64,000 nt of DNA, taken from NCBI GenBank assembly GCA_025024175.1, contig QCXZ01000041.1, positions 15,619,786 to 15,683,785 on the forward strand. The letters are read 5' to 3'. The notes beneath the pieces were generated by a model. The model searched no databases and was not told the origin of the DNA. It was given only the letters and a program-made list of their open reading frames with translations. The translations under genes and the position numbers were made by a program. Below are positions 1 through 11,699 of the stretch, piece after piece; positions within the stretch are counted from its first letter, which is position 1, and each line of letters begins with the position of its first letter. This stretch comes from Rhyzopertha dominica. Taxonomy: Eukaryota; Arthropoda; Insecta; Coleoptera; Bostrichidae.

Positions 1-2417
1 TGTTTGTGTTTGGTTTAGGGCTGTTACAAGAGATGGGTTAGACGCCAGGACGTTTACCCTTTTCTTAATCACATTAATTTAGAATAGTACAGTGGGTGAA
101 ACGTTTATGAATTTTAAATGTAAATAAGGTGTAGTTACTGTACAGGTTAGGAACGGCAGGTAGAATTTTAGAGGAAAAATTGGAAATTACTTTAAAAAGT
201 ACTTTCTGTAAACCATATATTAATTAATACATGTATTACTTGGGATTGAGAATTAAGAAACTGATAAGTGAAGAAAAACTCTTACATCGAAAATTCAGTA
301 AAATAACAGTAAAGATATAAAATTCTGATCGTAACTTCGTAGCAGAAAAGCTCCTGTTGATATATAAAATCCGAATATTTACATAACGTAGGTATGCTAC
401 AGAAACTTTTTCTTTTTGGATCAAACACAAAAATGTAACCGCCAGATAGTAGTAAGTTGTCTACTCAATCCTTTAATTACAGACCATTGTCTACCAATAG
501 GTATAGCCTCAGGTACAAACTATAGTTCATCACCGCGACATGCCTCGATAGTTTTTCCTAAGTGATTTACTCGGTAACTGCTGAAACGGTTAGAAAGGAA
601 TTTCAAGTATAAAGTATTTTTTTATAATAACTTTGCCTAAAGCGTTTAGAAATGAACAACAGTATATTTACCAATATTCTTGTTCTACCTACTTCAGTTT
701 TACTACAACTTTAAAAGGTACATGCAAATGTAAGTACCGCCGCAAATACATATACTGCATAAGTGAAACTACCAAAGAAAATAATATATAATTATTATAA
801 TATCCAATCGAAGAATACAACCTTTCCCAGCGTTGTGTGTGTTGTACATATGGACAAGTTTGTAATGTAATTTTAATGAAAATATATTGTAGTTACAAAC
901 ATACGCGCATTCGAAGTTTAAAACCTGTTTTTAACGACTGCGTGATTTTCAATAAACCAAAATCTCTATTCTTTTCAATAATAATACACCGGTGGTAGAG
1001 CCTGAATACTTACGTTATACACTATTTTTTTGACAAGAAGCTTTGAAGCTTTATTAAATCAGATTTAGAAATAAATTGCTTTGCATAAATTGTAACACTT
1101 TTTCATCATGGTTAATCAACATTAACATTACAACCGTAAGTGAAAAACGACAGTGAGAAAAACAATGTTTGAAGTAATTTTCAAAATAACCTGCGTTGTT
1201 TCAAAGAAACGCCCGATCCACAATGTTCTGAAGTATATTTTGAGTAACTTTTCTCTCGATTTATCGCGTCTTAAAGTGTTTAGTCCGATGAGTTTTTTGG
1301 ACTTTATAAGGCACGAGTAAAAAATCACTTTTGTCAGAACGGGAAGCCATTTAATACGTCCATCATGACTATCTCGGAAACTCTAACTCCAAAAATCTTT
1401 AATATCCCTCTACTATGTAGAGGAGCCGCACCTCGTGGGAGTCCAATGGAAGGCATTGTCTCAACAGGAATATCACAAAACAATTCATGCATTTTTTCTC
1501 TAAAAGACTGCTTTTTGATCATCGCAGAAAATTACTTATTCCTCGGATTAACACCCAGAGGCCAACGATGTTGTCGATCTTTTGTGTTAAGAATGAAATG
1601 CATTTTCAGTTTCATAGTAGTGGCTTCACCATGGTTTTTGCAGAAACTTCTTAGAAAAGTATTCATCTACTGATGAAACAGAAGCTAAATTCAGAAAAGT
1701 TGTCATTTATGACTAAACATTCCTTGTAAGTAACTAGGCTTTACTGATGTAACTACCATTAAAAGATCATTTTCTTGTTTTACAAATGTGCTCCTTCTAA
1801 TTTGTCGTTAAAGTTCCACATCCTCAAAGTTCCAAATCGTTTCCAAGAGCTGGGGGCAGCTAGCTCGCGTGAGCGTGTTATACGCTTCGTGTAAACTCTT
1901 AAGGCCAATACTTATATTCCACAAAAAAATTACTGACTAATTCAGCGAATAGAAGATTAAAGTAAACATTAAGAAATAAAACAATCAACCGGGCCGCTAC
2001 GACGATTTCTTGAAAATGATAAAAATGCTATTTTTTACTTAAAAACTGCTAATACTAACTATTGCGATATCAAATCAAAGGAAATTGAATTTCTCAACCG
2101 ATGGTACATAACCGAATTTATTACTACATATTTAAAAACTTCAATAAATTAGAAATTAAAAATTTTAAAGTTATAAATCCCCATTCTATTTCAACTGATT
2201 TTATGCTCTTCAAAACAGTGAAAACTTCACGATTCTATCTCTTTTAGCTTAAAAATACCTCTTTCCCTAGGTATGTACAATTATTGTATTTCTTTTTCAT
2301 GGAATGGCAAATAACATTACATGTTAAGTAGTATTAATTTCATTAAGAAAACAAAGAAAGAAAACCAGAAATGCGTCCTCTTGAAAATACTGGTTTTCAA
2401 CGGTCATAGAGAAAAAG
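1..2417. other. No gene recognised (AT-rich)
   Basis: I see no protein family, splice-bounded exon or RNA gene here on either strand. Open frames are short, compositionally random and lack family motifs. The stretch is AT-rich with ordinary short A/T runs. Confidence 0.6.
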
Positions 2418-2440
2418 CGTTCATTTGGACCACCCTGTAT
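2418..2440 (-). repeat. Putative terminal inverted repeat of a mariner-like element
   Basis: The segment ends in GGACCACCCTGTAT. Read on the minus strand it starts ACAGGGTGGTCC, nearly the same as a plus-strand terminus at 13006 (ACAGGGTGGTCCAACTGAACG). ACAGGGTG-type ends are common in degenerate insect mariner elements. No transposase was recognised next to this end, so it is an isolated terminus or a short internally deleted copy. Confidence 0.45.
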
Positions 2441-2641
2441 ATACACAGAAAACCTTTTTTTTAAAAGACGAAAGAATTCGTTTTGCATTAAGTAAATTAA
2501 TATCTCATTATAGGTATACTTTTAACACGACTAATGAAGGTTTGAAGGTTAAATAAATGTATATAATTATTGACTATCATAAACAAATTTATATCCAACA
2601 GGATTAGGAAGAATGGAAGAAATGCCAATAAATTTTGAGAA

Positions 2642-2941
2642 AAATACAAACGCCTTGCAAATCATTTGAAAGAATACGGTCAATATGAAATCAGTAGATA
2701 TTATTCGATATTATTTAACATTTACAAATCGGAAGGTATAATACGTTCCGAATGCGATGAATGGAAACGATTATGCAAAATACAAAAACTATACCTACTG
2801 CGCAAATGCGACGCCAATACTGAATTCTGCATAAATACAAACATTTTTCTATTAGAAGTACAGAAGAGAAAGTATACCTATGACGATATTTATTCAAAAT
2901 TTGGCTGTATGGTCAATTGCGTCTACATTATTCAAAGGTAG
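2642..2941 (+). CDS. Unrecognised small open frame (doubtful)
   Basis: An open frame of about 99 residues runs from just after a stop at 2636 to a TAG at 2939-2941. It has no ATG at its start. The translation is basic, rich in Tyr, Ile and Lys, and has six Cys, two of them close together in the motif CDEWKRLCK. I do not recognise a family. It could be an internal exon, an element remnant or chance; no strong acceptor or donor frames it. Confidence 0.2.
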   Translation, partial: KYKRLANHLKEYGQYEISRYYSILFNIYKSEGIIRSECDEWKRLCKIQKLYLLRKCDANTEFCINTNIFLLEVQKRKYTYDDIYSKFGCMVNCVYIIQR

Positions 2942-4015
2942 TTCAAGCAATGGCCTCTATAAATTGCAGAGGTAAAAATTTTTCTCCTAGTCTTTCTAAG
3001 CACTTTTAGACCTTTGTTTTGGACAAGCAGACGAATTAAACGGTTCAAGTATTTTGTTATGAAGAATGATTTATTAAAATAATAATATTGTTACCTACTT
3101 TTCTTTGTTTATTCATCTATTTAATACGTTCTTTTTTTTATAAATTTGTATGAGATATTTTACATGTTTGTTTATTAGTAATACCCCCACTGGCCTTTTC
3201 TAGTATAAAAATTTTGTAAAACTCCACCGATATGGTAGCTCTTATTCCTGTTCCATGTATTTTCTTATGAAGAGGGCGCTATCTTGGGACAGCCCTGATG
3301 GTGCAACTTAATTTGGTATTGTGATATTAAGAAATCTGGTTTTATAGGAATACCCACCAAGTCAATTTAATCAGCCGTAATTGCTTTTCGACACTATAAT
3401 TTATTATATGTCAGATAGCAAATAAATTTATAAACCACTTGTATTAATTCAGATAGGAACAGGAATGTGAAAAAATCGGTCGTGAAGCAACCTTTTATGC
3501 GTTATGTTAATTTTTATCATAANCGTACCAATTTTTAGAACTCGATCGTTCTTTGCAACCAATTGCGGTAGGTAACTGTTTACTTATTCGGTGTATNAAT
3601 AAATATTCTTTGTTTATTTTCAAAACTCTCAGTAGTGCTGGTGCTAAAGATACTGCTTTTTGTGCTATTTTCAAGCAAATGCACGATAATTCTTTTGCGC
3701 ATCTGCTTTAAGAAAATCCACTCCTGTGGGAAACATTTATAGGTATGCAACAAAGCCATAGGCAAACGAATGCTGGTGTATCAACCAAAAATATTTCAGT
3801 AAGAACCAATAGATCTTACGGTAACTCCAGATGATACTGTGTCCCGCAAACTGNGTCTTCTATATTAAATTCAAAATACAAACAAAAGGCCTTTGTTTAA
3901 CTCAGCAACGCAAAATAAAACGCAACGTAATTGAGCCGGGTTAGAGCGTGAATTAGTTAAAGGGTGTAAACAAAAGCAGAGTTAATTATTAGTGACGCTC
4001 GTCATTAGCGCTTAC
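2942..4015. other. No gene recognised; contains single N calls
   Basis: There are no recognisable exons or element proteins. Three isolated N bases (around 3523, 3597 and 3854) mark uncertain assembly or polymorphic positions. A minus-strand open frame at 3580-3765 has no family signature. Confidence 0.55.
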
Positions 4016-4304
4016 CTTTCTTTCTAAACAGCTGCTTGTAGCTCCCCAGGTGATTTTGTTCCAACCATGTATCAACTGTGGCTGGTGGGGTGGCGATGAA
4101 CTCCGCCCAAAAATACAAACACAACTTAATCAGAAATGTGGCACATACGGAAACGAACAAAACCAATGAAAATATTTTGGCACAACGCGACATAATACGG
4201 GTACCGTATGCCAAAATAATTACATTATGCGTAAGATTTTGGTTTGACAGGTAGCAAGAAGCCAAAGAACGTGCATTGCGCACGGTACGCCATGTTTTTC
4301 TCAT
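4016..4304 (-). CDS. 5' coding exon of a membrane protein with SAM-like segment (partial)
   Basis: A minus-strand frame starts at an ATG (4304-4302) and runs 96 codons plus one base to a good splice donor, AAAG|GTAAGC, at 4016/4015. One strong hydrophobic segment lies at about residues 41-66, after a basic stretch; an internal Met38 would make it a signal anchor with a very short N-terminal tail. Residues about 77-94 (VDTWLEQNHLGSYKQLF) follow the start of SAM domains: a Trp-Leu pair, then Leu-x-x-Tyr and Phe at SAM spacing. That suggests a membrane-anchored SAM-type protein, but I do not recognise the gene. The next exons would lie below 4015; I could not identify them. The exon is 1.25 kb from, and divergent to, the IFT57 start. 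Confidence 0.45.
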
Positions 4305-5555
4305 TCATTTTTCCTGTTCTGATCCGTCATCCTGCAAGCGTTCGCAACTATGCAAATTTAGACGCAAGCGACATCTACCGTAGCTTGCTTATGTGAACCG
4401 TGATCGTAACAAGCAGTTCTAATAGATGGGGCGGAATCGAAGGAACCTACATGTAAATGCTCACACAATAAGGGTGCCAAATATTAATTTATTTAATAGA
4501 TTTTAATTTAAAATGTTTCTTTTCATCACGGTCGATGGCGTTGTAATATTCAGATAACGTTTAAGGTTACAGATTTTACGAACTACTATTGAAACCAAAA
4601 AGTATTTAAGGAAAGCTATATATAGGCATGCTTGCTCTGAAATCACCATATGAAATAGGTAGGTACTTAAATTAATAACAGATTAACCACTGCTGTTACT
4701 ACATATCCCCCATTTTAAATTTTATTAATTGACATTATACACAATTTTTTACTATGTAGGTTTTCTGTTTTTTCAAAGCTACACCGTACCTATTCGTGCT
4801 GTCAAAAGGACTAAAAGATTTGTCTTCCATATAAGTTCAGATCAGTGATTCTTTTCCTATGGCAATTTTCTTCTTGAGTTTAATTCTAAAGCTTAAAAAA
4901 TATTTATAGTCAGCTAAATAACTTATTTTTGCCAGGTCTTTCGCATTTTTAGCGCATTTTCCACTAAATTATTAAGAAAAGGCACCTTTGTCCTTTGATA
5001 TATAAAGCAAATATTTAAACACAATAACATTTGAATCTAACAAAAATACGTGAAAGTGAAACTACCTTTAATAAATTCAACAAAATTTTAAAATGTTGAA
5101 AACTTAAAACAAATGTAGTAGCAAGATTTTCATATATCGAACAATCGTTTTAATTCAACAATTTGAAAAATTAGACGACGTTTAAATCAAGTAATAAGTT
5201 TATTTTAAAACAATGTAAGTATGTCTGAAATTAAACTATTTATTAATTTTAACGTTCACTTAAATTATAAGTTTCGTTACGAATAATATCTAAATTTTAC
5301 ACAATCAAAAATATAACTATCTATCGCAAAAATTCAGCAAACCCAAAAACTTTGCAAATTAAATAGATACTTATTTAATTTACAGGCTATTTTAAATACA
5401 AAATATTTTTTATATAATTTGGGTTACTATAAATTATGTAAATGTACAAACGTAGTTACATTCAAGTATCTAAAATATACCGCCAGGTTTGGCATCATTG
5501 CATGGTAACCAAGGCAACGTAACTGTCGAATTGCTACAAATCCGTACTGTTTAAA
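4305..5555. other. Intergenic interval between two divergent genes
   Basis: AT-rich DNA between the minus-strand exon at 4016-4304 and the IFT57 start at 5556. It presumably holds both promoters. I see no clear TATA/Inr pair that I would commit to and no element protein. Confidence 0.5.
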
Positions 5556-6969
5556 ATGTTTCGTGAAGAGCCGAGACTTCAAGCTGAAAAAGAACAAGAA
5601 TTTCCTTTTATCCATTGCATTAGAAATGAAGATTTACTCGAAAAACTGAAGTTATTGAAGTATGAATCGGAACTATTGGCGGTAGAGAAAGTAAGACCTA
5701 TCCACAAGTAAGATTTATTAAGAAATGTTTGGTCCATTACTTTTTATCACCGCGATTTTTCGCAGGACATATTTTTTGATGGCCAAAAACCCTGGTGAAC
5801 AATTTTACATGTTTACATTACTAGCTTGGTGGCTGATAAAGAAAACTGGGAGAGAGTTTGAAAAACCTCAAGAATCTGATGATCCAAATGCGACCATATC
5901 TAACATTTTAGAATTTGTGCGCTCTACAGTAAGTTAAAAACATGATATTTTGATAACAATACTTAAATTTACACTTAAGGGAGGAGTTATCGACTTTGCT
6001 CCAAACAAATTGAAGCAAGGCGTTGGCGAGTACGTGCTTTACGTTTTAGATCACTTTGCAGAGTGTGCATTTCAAAAGAATGGATTCTCGTGGAAAAAGT
6101 GTGTGTTACAAATGAGATCATAGCAACATGTCCTTTAATTCTGAATTTTATAGGCCAGTGGCTCCTCAAGAAAAGACCGAAGAAATTGAAGCCATAGAAG
6201 ACGAGTCTGAAATAATCCTAGACCGAGTGGAGGAAGAAATGCTTGCAGCCTATTCGGATGGATCAGATGAAGAAAATATATTCCACGTCCGTGACTTTGC
6301 CCCAACCAAGACAGAGAAACAAGAAGTTGAAGTGCCTAACATTAATCAAGAAGCGTGGAGTCTAGAACTTGAAAAGGTCCTACCGCAATTGAAAATTACC
6401 ATCACGAATGACAGCCGCGACTGGAGGGGACACTTAGAACAAATGAAAAATTACAAAAACAGCATCGATAGTTCTGTGACTGCTGCAAAGGCACAAATGG
6501 AAAAGTTACACAAGGACATTGTACACACATTGGATAAAATTCAAAGTAGAGAAAGATACTTGAACAAAGAACTTGAACCAATCTTAAATGAGTACAGGGC
6601 ACTACAGGATCAATTATTTAGAGTTAAAGATACTTATTCAAGTATTAGTGGAGGGGTAGCTGAACGGAATAGGCAATTGTCTATTTTGACGGATAGGCTA
6701 GAAATGGTGAAGCAGCAGATGGAGGAGAGAGGTAGCTCAATGACTGATGGCAGTGAGTAGTTTGTCAAAAACGTAGGATGATATTGTTTACAAATGTGAA
6801 TTTTTCAGCTCCTCTAGTTAATATAAGGAAAGCGATTGCGAGGGTAAAGGCCGAAATTTCAGAGATGGATGTAAGGATTGGTGTATTGGAATGTGTGGTA
6901 CTGCAGTCGAAGCTTCAAGAAAAAAAGATGTTGGAGGAAGACGTAGGTCACAGAATTTCAGTATTTTAA
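5556..6969 (+). CDS. IFT57: IFT57, intraflagellar transport protein 57 homolog (five exons)
   Basis: IFT57 is a subunit of IFT complex B, which carries cargo along cilia; in insects it should serve ciliated sensory neurons and possibly sperm. Exons by GT-AG splicing and family alignment: 5556-5707, 5766-5928, 5980-6098, 6154-6752, 6809-6969, giving 397 residues (human protein about 429). Introns are 51-58 bp. Exon 1 carries EDLLEKLKLLKYESE, exon 2 the hallmark NPGEQFYMFTLLAWWLIKK and DDPNATISNIL, and exon 3 the APNKLKQGVGEYVLYVLD stretch. Exon 4 has an acidic linker, then WSLELEKVLPQLK, NDSRDWRGHLEQM and a coiled coil ending GSSMTDG. Exon 5 has the family C-terminus (MDVRIGVLE, LQSKLQEKK). 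The start ATG (context TTAAAATG) precedes the first conserved block. All frames are intact, so the gene looks functional. The upstream ATG at 6128 lies in an intron and is not a start. Confidence 0.95.
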
Positions 6970-7015
6970 AAGTTCTTTTTTGGGTGTATAGAGTGTATAG
7001 AGTTTCCAAATATGC

Positions 7016-7021
7016 AATAAA
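7016..7021 (+). terminator. Polyadenylation signal of IFT57
   Basis: AATAAA lies 47 bases after the IFT57 stop codon (6967-6969), the expected position for the 3' end of a compact transcript. Confidence 0.7.
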
Positions 7022-7624
7022 ACTTTCAATTAAACCAGCGGTACAACTTTAATCGATAAGTTTAGTGAGATTCAGCAGATAAAATTAAAATACTATATAA
7101 GTATGAAACACGCGTTTTCGGTTTTACTTATTAAAATACGTACATTGAATCGTGAACAGACATGGCGGCATGAGTTGAAAACGTCCCGAATTCCTGTTGC
7201 TTAAGAACCTCTTTGACATTTTCAAGTAAAGAAAAACTATTGCGACTCTAGCTGTTTACCTTCAAAATACCGCAGGAAATGTTTTGCAGTGCATACGTTT
7301 TGTAAAAGTCATCTACGAAAGAGTTAAAAGCTTGAACTGGAGCATGGAGCTACCAGGGAGAAAAAAGTTTTGGAAAGAAAGTTACAGGTCTATAGTTAGT
7401 AGTTATAGAAGGTTCGAAAACGAACGATCGCCATTTTACGTGTCAATCAGCAATTACAGCAAATTTTCTCCGATGTTATGCTATATTAAAAGGTTTTTTC
7501 CAAAGAAAAGCATCAACCACGTGATTTTCTGTACAGCATATAAGTATAAAAGCTGGAGATCTACAAGTAAGAACAGATTCCAATTCGCGGCACGCATCCA
7601 TTGGCGTAGAGGAATTTTCTTCTC

Positions 7625-7972
7625 TTACTTTTCTTTTTCTTCAACTCTCGCGCGTTTGTTAGTTTCTAGTGAGGAAATTTCGGATAATTCTGTTACTTCC
7701 TGTCCTTGCTCTTCGGTGAATTCTAATTTTCTTTTTATGGCCGCATTCTGGTTATCAGGGGTTAAAAAATGGATAAGCTCTTCACGCACAGTAAAGGTGG
7801 TACTACGCTGATCTGGTTTAACTACTTAGATCCGAATATTACTTATATTCAACTGTAGATGATTTGTGGCTTTCCGACGAATCTTTTTTAAATTTAATCG
7901 ACACACCGCAGTGCGTGCAAGACCCTTTTGCAAAAGATCCTTTGGTGGATAAATTTGTCAAGGAAGCGTTTT
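7625..7972 (-). pseudogene. Broken THAP-like paralog (inverted copy)
   Basis: On the minus strand the sequence from 7972 downward matches the plus-strand THAP-like exon at 9270. It starts after an intron-like CATTGCAG acceptor, reads (N)ASLTNLSTK, loses the central CxxHF segment, regains IKFKKDSSE, then stops in frame at about 7845. Further along (about 7740-7665) a block reading EQGQEVTELSEISS matches GQGQEVAELPQNSS of the plus copy and runs to a stop at 7625. That last block is open and hydrophilic and follows a possible acceptor (TTAAACCAG), so a rearranged exon still in use is possible, but the THAP part is broken. Confidence 0.6.
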
Positions 7973-9530
7973 CTGCAATGAAGTATGTTATTTAAACTTT
8001 GCTTATTAAAACAACCTATTTCAAGTAAAAATAAATCACCTAATTTAATTAATTTAATACAAATATTCTGAAAAACGACACGTTTATTTACAACTTCTTA
8101 ATTTTAAACCTTGATTGTACATAGCGCAGCCATGCAAAAATTATACACTGGTATCAATGGCGGAATATCCGCCCCTCTCGTTAAATAAATAAGTTTAGAA
8201 TAATTCTGCTTTGCTACTTAGCTATTTCAAAAGGCATAACCATATTTTGCGTTATTTGGAGATAATTTTTGTGCTCATAAAATAGTCTTTCGTAACTTCA
8301 ATTTCTGATAATTTAAAACCGCTACAATTATTCGGTAAAAGCCACATTTCAGCAATGCATTGAAGCAATTAAGCAATGATACATAAATTTTTGTTCTGCA
8401 ATTTAAACGTATAATATGTTAGGTAAAAATATTTTTGTATATTGAAGTTACAAAAATTTAATTTCGATGCTTCATATATTGATCCGTCCTGTACATACAT
8501 TCGGTGTTTCTTGTTATAAATTATGTAAAATAGTCACCGTCGTTGAAGCAGCAAAAGCGAGATGCTGGAAAGAGCGGACCTTCGCAAACCTGCCTAGGGG
8601 GATGGGGGATGGCCTGTGTCTGTCATCGCATTCACAGTTATACGAATGGTTACCCCCTCCACACATTAAGGGTGGCTTCAAAGTTTTAGCTTTCATTTCT
8701 TGAATTTCGTTAATACTCTTAGCGACGTGAAGCAAACAATTTGCAGATTGAGATTACACTGGCTATTTGTGCCAAAATTCGCGCTTCTTGGCTTTTCCAT
8801 CAAAGAAAATGACACGAAACGTATGCGGATACTATTTAGGAAGAAAATTCAGTGAAAATATTCTGCTACTGAGAAAATTAACGTTTTCTGTGCAGGATAA
8901 TCAGAGACGTGAAAAGTGGATTTTTAATGCAGGTAAGTTAGAATGTTTAATATTTGTATTAAGTGTACCATCCCTACGATTACATAATAAAAATAAAAGT
9001 AATGCAACAGTTTTCATGTATATTCCGACATTGCTACTAACTTTCCAACGTATAGCTTTTGTATCACTATATAGGATCGTGATTTAAAATGAAGAAGCTT
9101 TGAATAACTTCATAGGTTTGCATTTATTTATATAAGAAACTAGAGAACCTTTGAAAAGTAGCTTTTCAGAATGTTTTTTTTAAATTAAATTATTTAAATT
9201 AAATTGCTATAATGTGAAATAGGTTACTCTGATTAGCAAAAGTTAAATAGCATACGTATTTCATTACAGGAAACGCTTCCTTGGCAAATTTATCCACTAA
9301 TGAGCTCAAGCAGAAATTCTTGTGCATCGATCATTTTAAAAATGGTATTACATGCACTGCGTTGCCGATTAAATTTAAAAAGGAACGTCTAGAAAAAGCT
9401 GTGCAGGGAAGCAACAAACCATCTACGAGTAAAAGACAAGACAAGAAGAATACGGGTATAAAACTCACTGTAGGACAAGGACAGGAAGTCGCAGAATTAC
9501 CCCAAAATTCCTCACAAAGAACGTTGTCAC
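7625..9530. repeat. Diverged inverted duplication, arms about 0.4 kb
   Basis: The left arm (about 7665-8065, read on the minus strand) aligns with the right arm (about 9155-9520, plus strand) across exon and intron. Shared intron landmarks include TTTTCAGAAT, an AAATTAAAT tract, GAAATAGGTT and the acceptor CATT(G/A)CAG followed by the ASLxNLST exon. Similarity fades on both sides. The layout is two copies of one gene segment placed head to head about 1.1 kb apart, with divergence and small deletions in the left arm. It is an old segmental inverted duplication, not a hairpin element. Confidence 0.65.
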
Positions 9531-9640
9531 ACGAGATGCAAGGAGTTGACAAAGAAACGACAAGAACGAAAAGAAATCTTCAACAGCTGCAGGACGTAAC
9601 AAGAAAGTTAAAAGTAAACAGTTTTATGCATGGAAAGTGA
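8896..9640 (+). CDS. THAP zinc-finger protein, partial (two exons seen)
   Basis: THAP domains are C2CH zinc-dependent DNA-binding modules. A 37-base exon (8896-8932; acceptor TTTTCTGTGCAG, donor GCAG|GTAAGT) encodes DNQRREKWIFNA and joins in phase to the exon 9270-9640 (acceptor TTTCATTACAG). The join gives the THAP pattern: RREKW, then STNELKQKFLCIDHFKNG with the C-x2-H-F pair, then a basic LPIKFKKERL. About 80 low-complexity Lys/Gln/Thr-rich residues follow to the stop at 9638-9640. The N-terminal C-x2-4-C exon was not found; a stretch near 8770-8818 reading RFLAFPSKK could be its end but lacks a clean structure. It may be a host THAP gene or a domesticated or decayed transposon piece. The inverted copy upstream is broken. 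Confidence 0.6.
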
Positions 9641-10540
9641 AGAAACATGTAATTCCTGCAAAAAAAATCATGTAACATGTAACGAAACATATACGTAAAT
9701 TACATCCATACCCTAAACTTTTAATGCGCATGCAATTATATTACGTACAAAAAGAACTTCTTGGTTAAATGATGAAAGGTGTTAAACAGTAAAATGCATT
9801 TATCTAGTGTATATTGCACATCTCCAAGAAATTATTTCATTGCAAGTAACATCCGTTCCCTTCTTGACCCATCAGGTATTGAAAGTTTTACGATAGGTAC
9901 CGGTCAATATAACTATCTCTCTGTCGGCAAAACCGAGTAATAAAAATATGTTTGTCTGAGATGGATCCGTAGTGTATTGCTGGATTTTCCAACTATGAAT
10001 CATGAAAGAAGCGTTTTTCTCCCCACAAAACGGTTACTTGGTGAGCATATTAATCTATTGCAACAAGTTCTTTTACAGGTTCCGGAAGAGTAATACCTAA
10101 ATAGGTCTATTGTAAATAAGTCTGGCGTTTCTAATTTGTAAGTTTTCAGAAGTGTAAGTTGTTTTAGTGTTAAATAAATAAATAAATAAATTAGTTTACG
10201 ATTTGTTCTGATTTATTATTTAATAAGAAAACACGCGTGTGCTTCCAGGACCACACAAAAGGAATGTTTTACAAATCACCATCGGAATAATATAAATTTT
10301 TAAGGCAAAAATTCGTATTCTTACCCTTGTCTTCTACTATACAACAGTGACCTTGAAACTTCAACTCATTTCTCGGGTTTAATTAAAAAATTCTTTTATA
10401 CGTAAAATTAAAAGTACCTATATCCATATTAAAAAAAATCAGCTAAAAATGTGTTTTCAAAGATTTTCAGGGCTATATGATTTAGAGGAATTTGAATGAA
10501 AACCAGTAGCAGCCAAATAAGTCTTGTTGGAATTAAAAGT
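9641..10540. other. No gene recognised
   Basis: AT-rich interval after the THAP-like exon. It contains a short (AAAT)n tract at about 10174-10192. No exon or element protein was recognised. Confidence 0.55.
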
Positions 10541-10544
10541 AGTT

Positions 10545-11015
10545 GAGACTACGGGCTTCAACTTCCGGAATCAAATAGTCCCCTATCATGGCGCGATACC
10601 GGTCCTCGTTGACTATTACCGTTGATTGACGTATTATGCCAAGGATACGTCAATCAACGCTATTACGTTTTAGTCATCCTCATTTTTTAAAGAAATATGC
10701 TCCGATAATTCCACCAGTCCACAAACCACAGCAAATTGTTGTTTTGTCTGATTGTAATGGTACCTAGCTCTTCGGCCTCTTTGGGTTGCTTTTTAGTCCA
10801 AATACGGAAATTTTGTTTATTAACGTACCCATTAAGACAGAAATGGGCCCCATTGCAAAACAAAATTCTAATCGAAAAGAGTGGATCTTCTTCAATAAGC
10901 TTTTCAATGGCCTAAAAACTGAAACGGTGACGATTCAGAAGTTCGGCCGGCTTCAGTTCTTGCACTAGTTGGATCTTGTAATCATGGAATCCAAGATCTT
11001 TACGTAAAATACCCC
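10545..11015 (-). pseudogene. Degenerate mariner/IS630-type transposase
   Basis: Read on the minus strand from about 11015 downward, the frame gives RKDLGFHDYKIQLVQELK, then AELLNRHRFSF, a stop, EEDPLF, an AHFCLNGYVNKQNFRIW block and QPKEAEE. This is the central region of a widespread insect IS630/Tc1/mariner-family transposase: a helix-turn-helix-to-catalytic linker, then the first catalytic strand, whose usual Asp-Glu-Ala-His-Phe appears as NGAHF, so the first catalytic Asp is lost. After that it decays with frame changes and stops to about 10545. Dead copy. Confidence 0.8.
10620..10659. repeat. Perfect 15-bp hairpin inside the transposase remnant
   Basis: The 15 bases at 10620-10634 are the exact reverse complement of 10645-10659, with a 10-base loop. 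It interrupts the decayed transposase region and has no counterpart in the protein pattern. Confidence 0.7.
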
Positions 11016-11314
11016 ATTACGTAAAAACTGTGATGTTATACCCGACTGCACTCATGGTAAAAATAAGTGATTCGAATTTTATATAATAAATATAATAAAT
11101 CGATGTCTTATCAGAATTTTCGCGTTTAACCATAGAAGAATTGTAACATTTAATCTTAGGTGTTTATCAGTTGAAACAAGCAAATTCGTAAACTAGTGGG
11201 CATTATGATGGTGAAGGACACATAATATCCCGATATCACAAGGGTTCTAACCCAAAGTCGACACTCCTCATCAAAAATATGCAATATATAGGTGCAATAT
11301 ACAATATTATCCAA

Positions 11315-11435
11315 TCTACGTTATATCTTGGTATTGCCCCAGTACAAGGTTGGAGCACGTGTTGTTGGATGTTGTGCTCACATAGCCTCGGTGTTGTGGT
11401 CTCTCAGCTATGCTATATTATAGGCATTCGGAGTG
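11315..11435 (+). pseudogene. Transposon-protein remnant with a SWIM-like Cys/His motif
   Basis: One frame reads QYKVGARVVGCCAHIASVLW followed by a stop. The pattern GARVVGCCAHIASVLW is the Cys-x-His end of a SWIM-like zinc motif found in a common arthropod transposon-encoded protein; the first Cys pair, usually just upstream, is missing. Only this short block is conserved and the frame is closed on both sides. I recall the pattern as transposon-associated but cannot name the superfamily with confidence. Confidence 0.6.
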
Positions 11436-11699
11436 TCGGCGAATTAAGTATTCTTCACAGTAAAAAGATTATAATATGATAAAGATGTTGCCATTGTATG
11501 GTCATATCAAAAAGAAGAGAACTCTACATAATAACATATTAATGTTTTTTTTGCATCTTAAATAAACTTGATTTATCAAATAAAACCGGTTATTAGTAAT
11601 TAATTAGTATATTTTGCCACTTTATTTTCTTCAACTGCAAATCAAACATTCTTGCCGAAAACCGAAAACCCTCCTTTTACTACTACTACAGCGTCATCG

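Noticed and set aside
6128..6153. ATG at 6128 as the start of a 210-residue protein
   Set aside because: It lies in the third IFT57 intron; the family alignment and the acceptor at 6152-6153 show the exon begins at 6154.
8467..8735. Overlapping open frames on both strands as a gene
   Set aside because: Low-complexity translations with no motif and no splice context.
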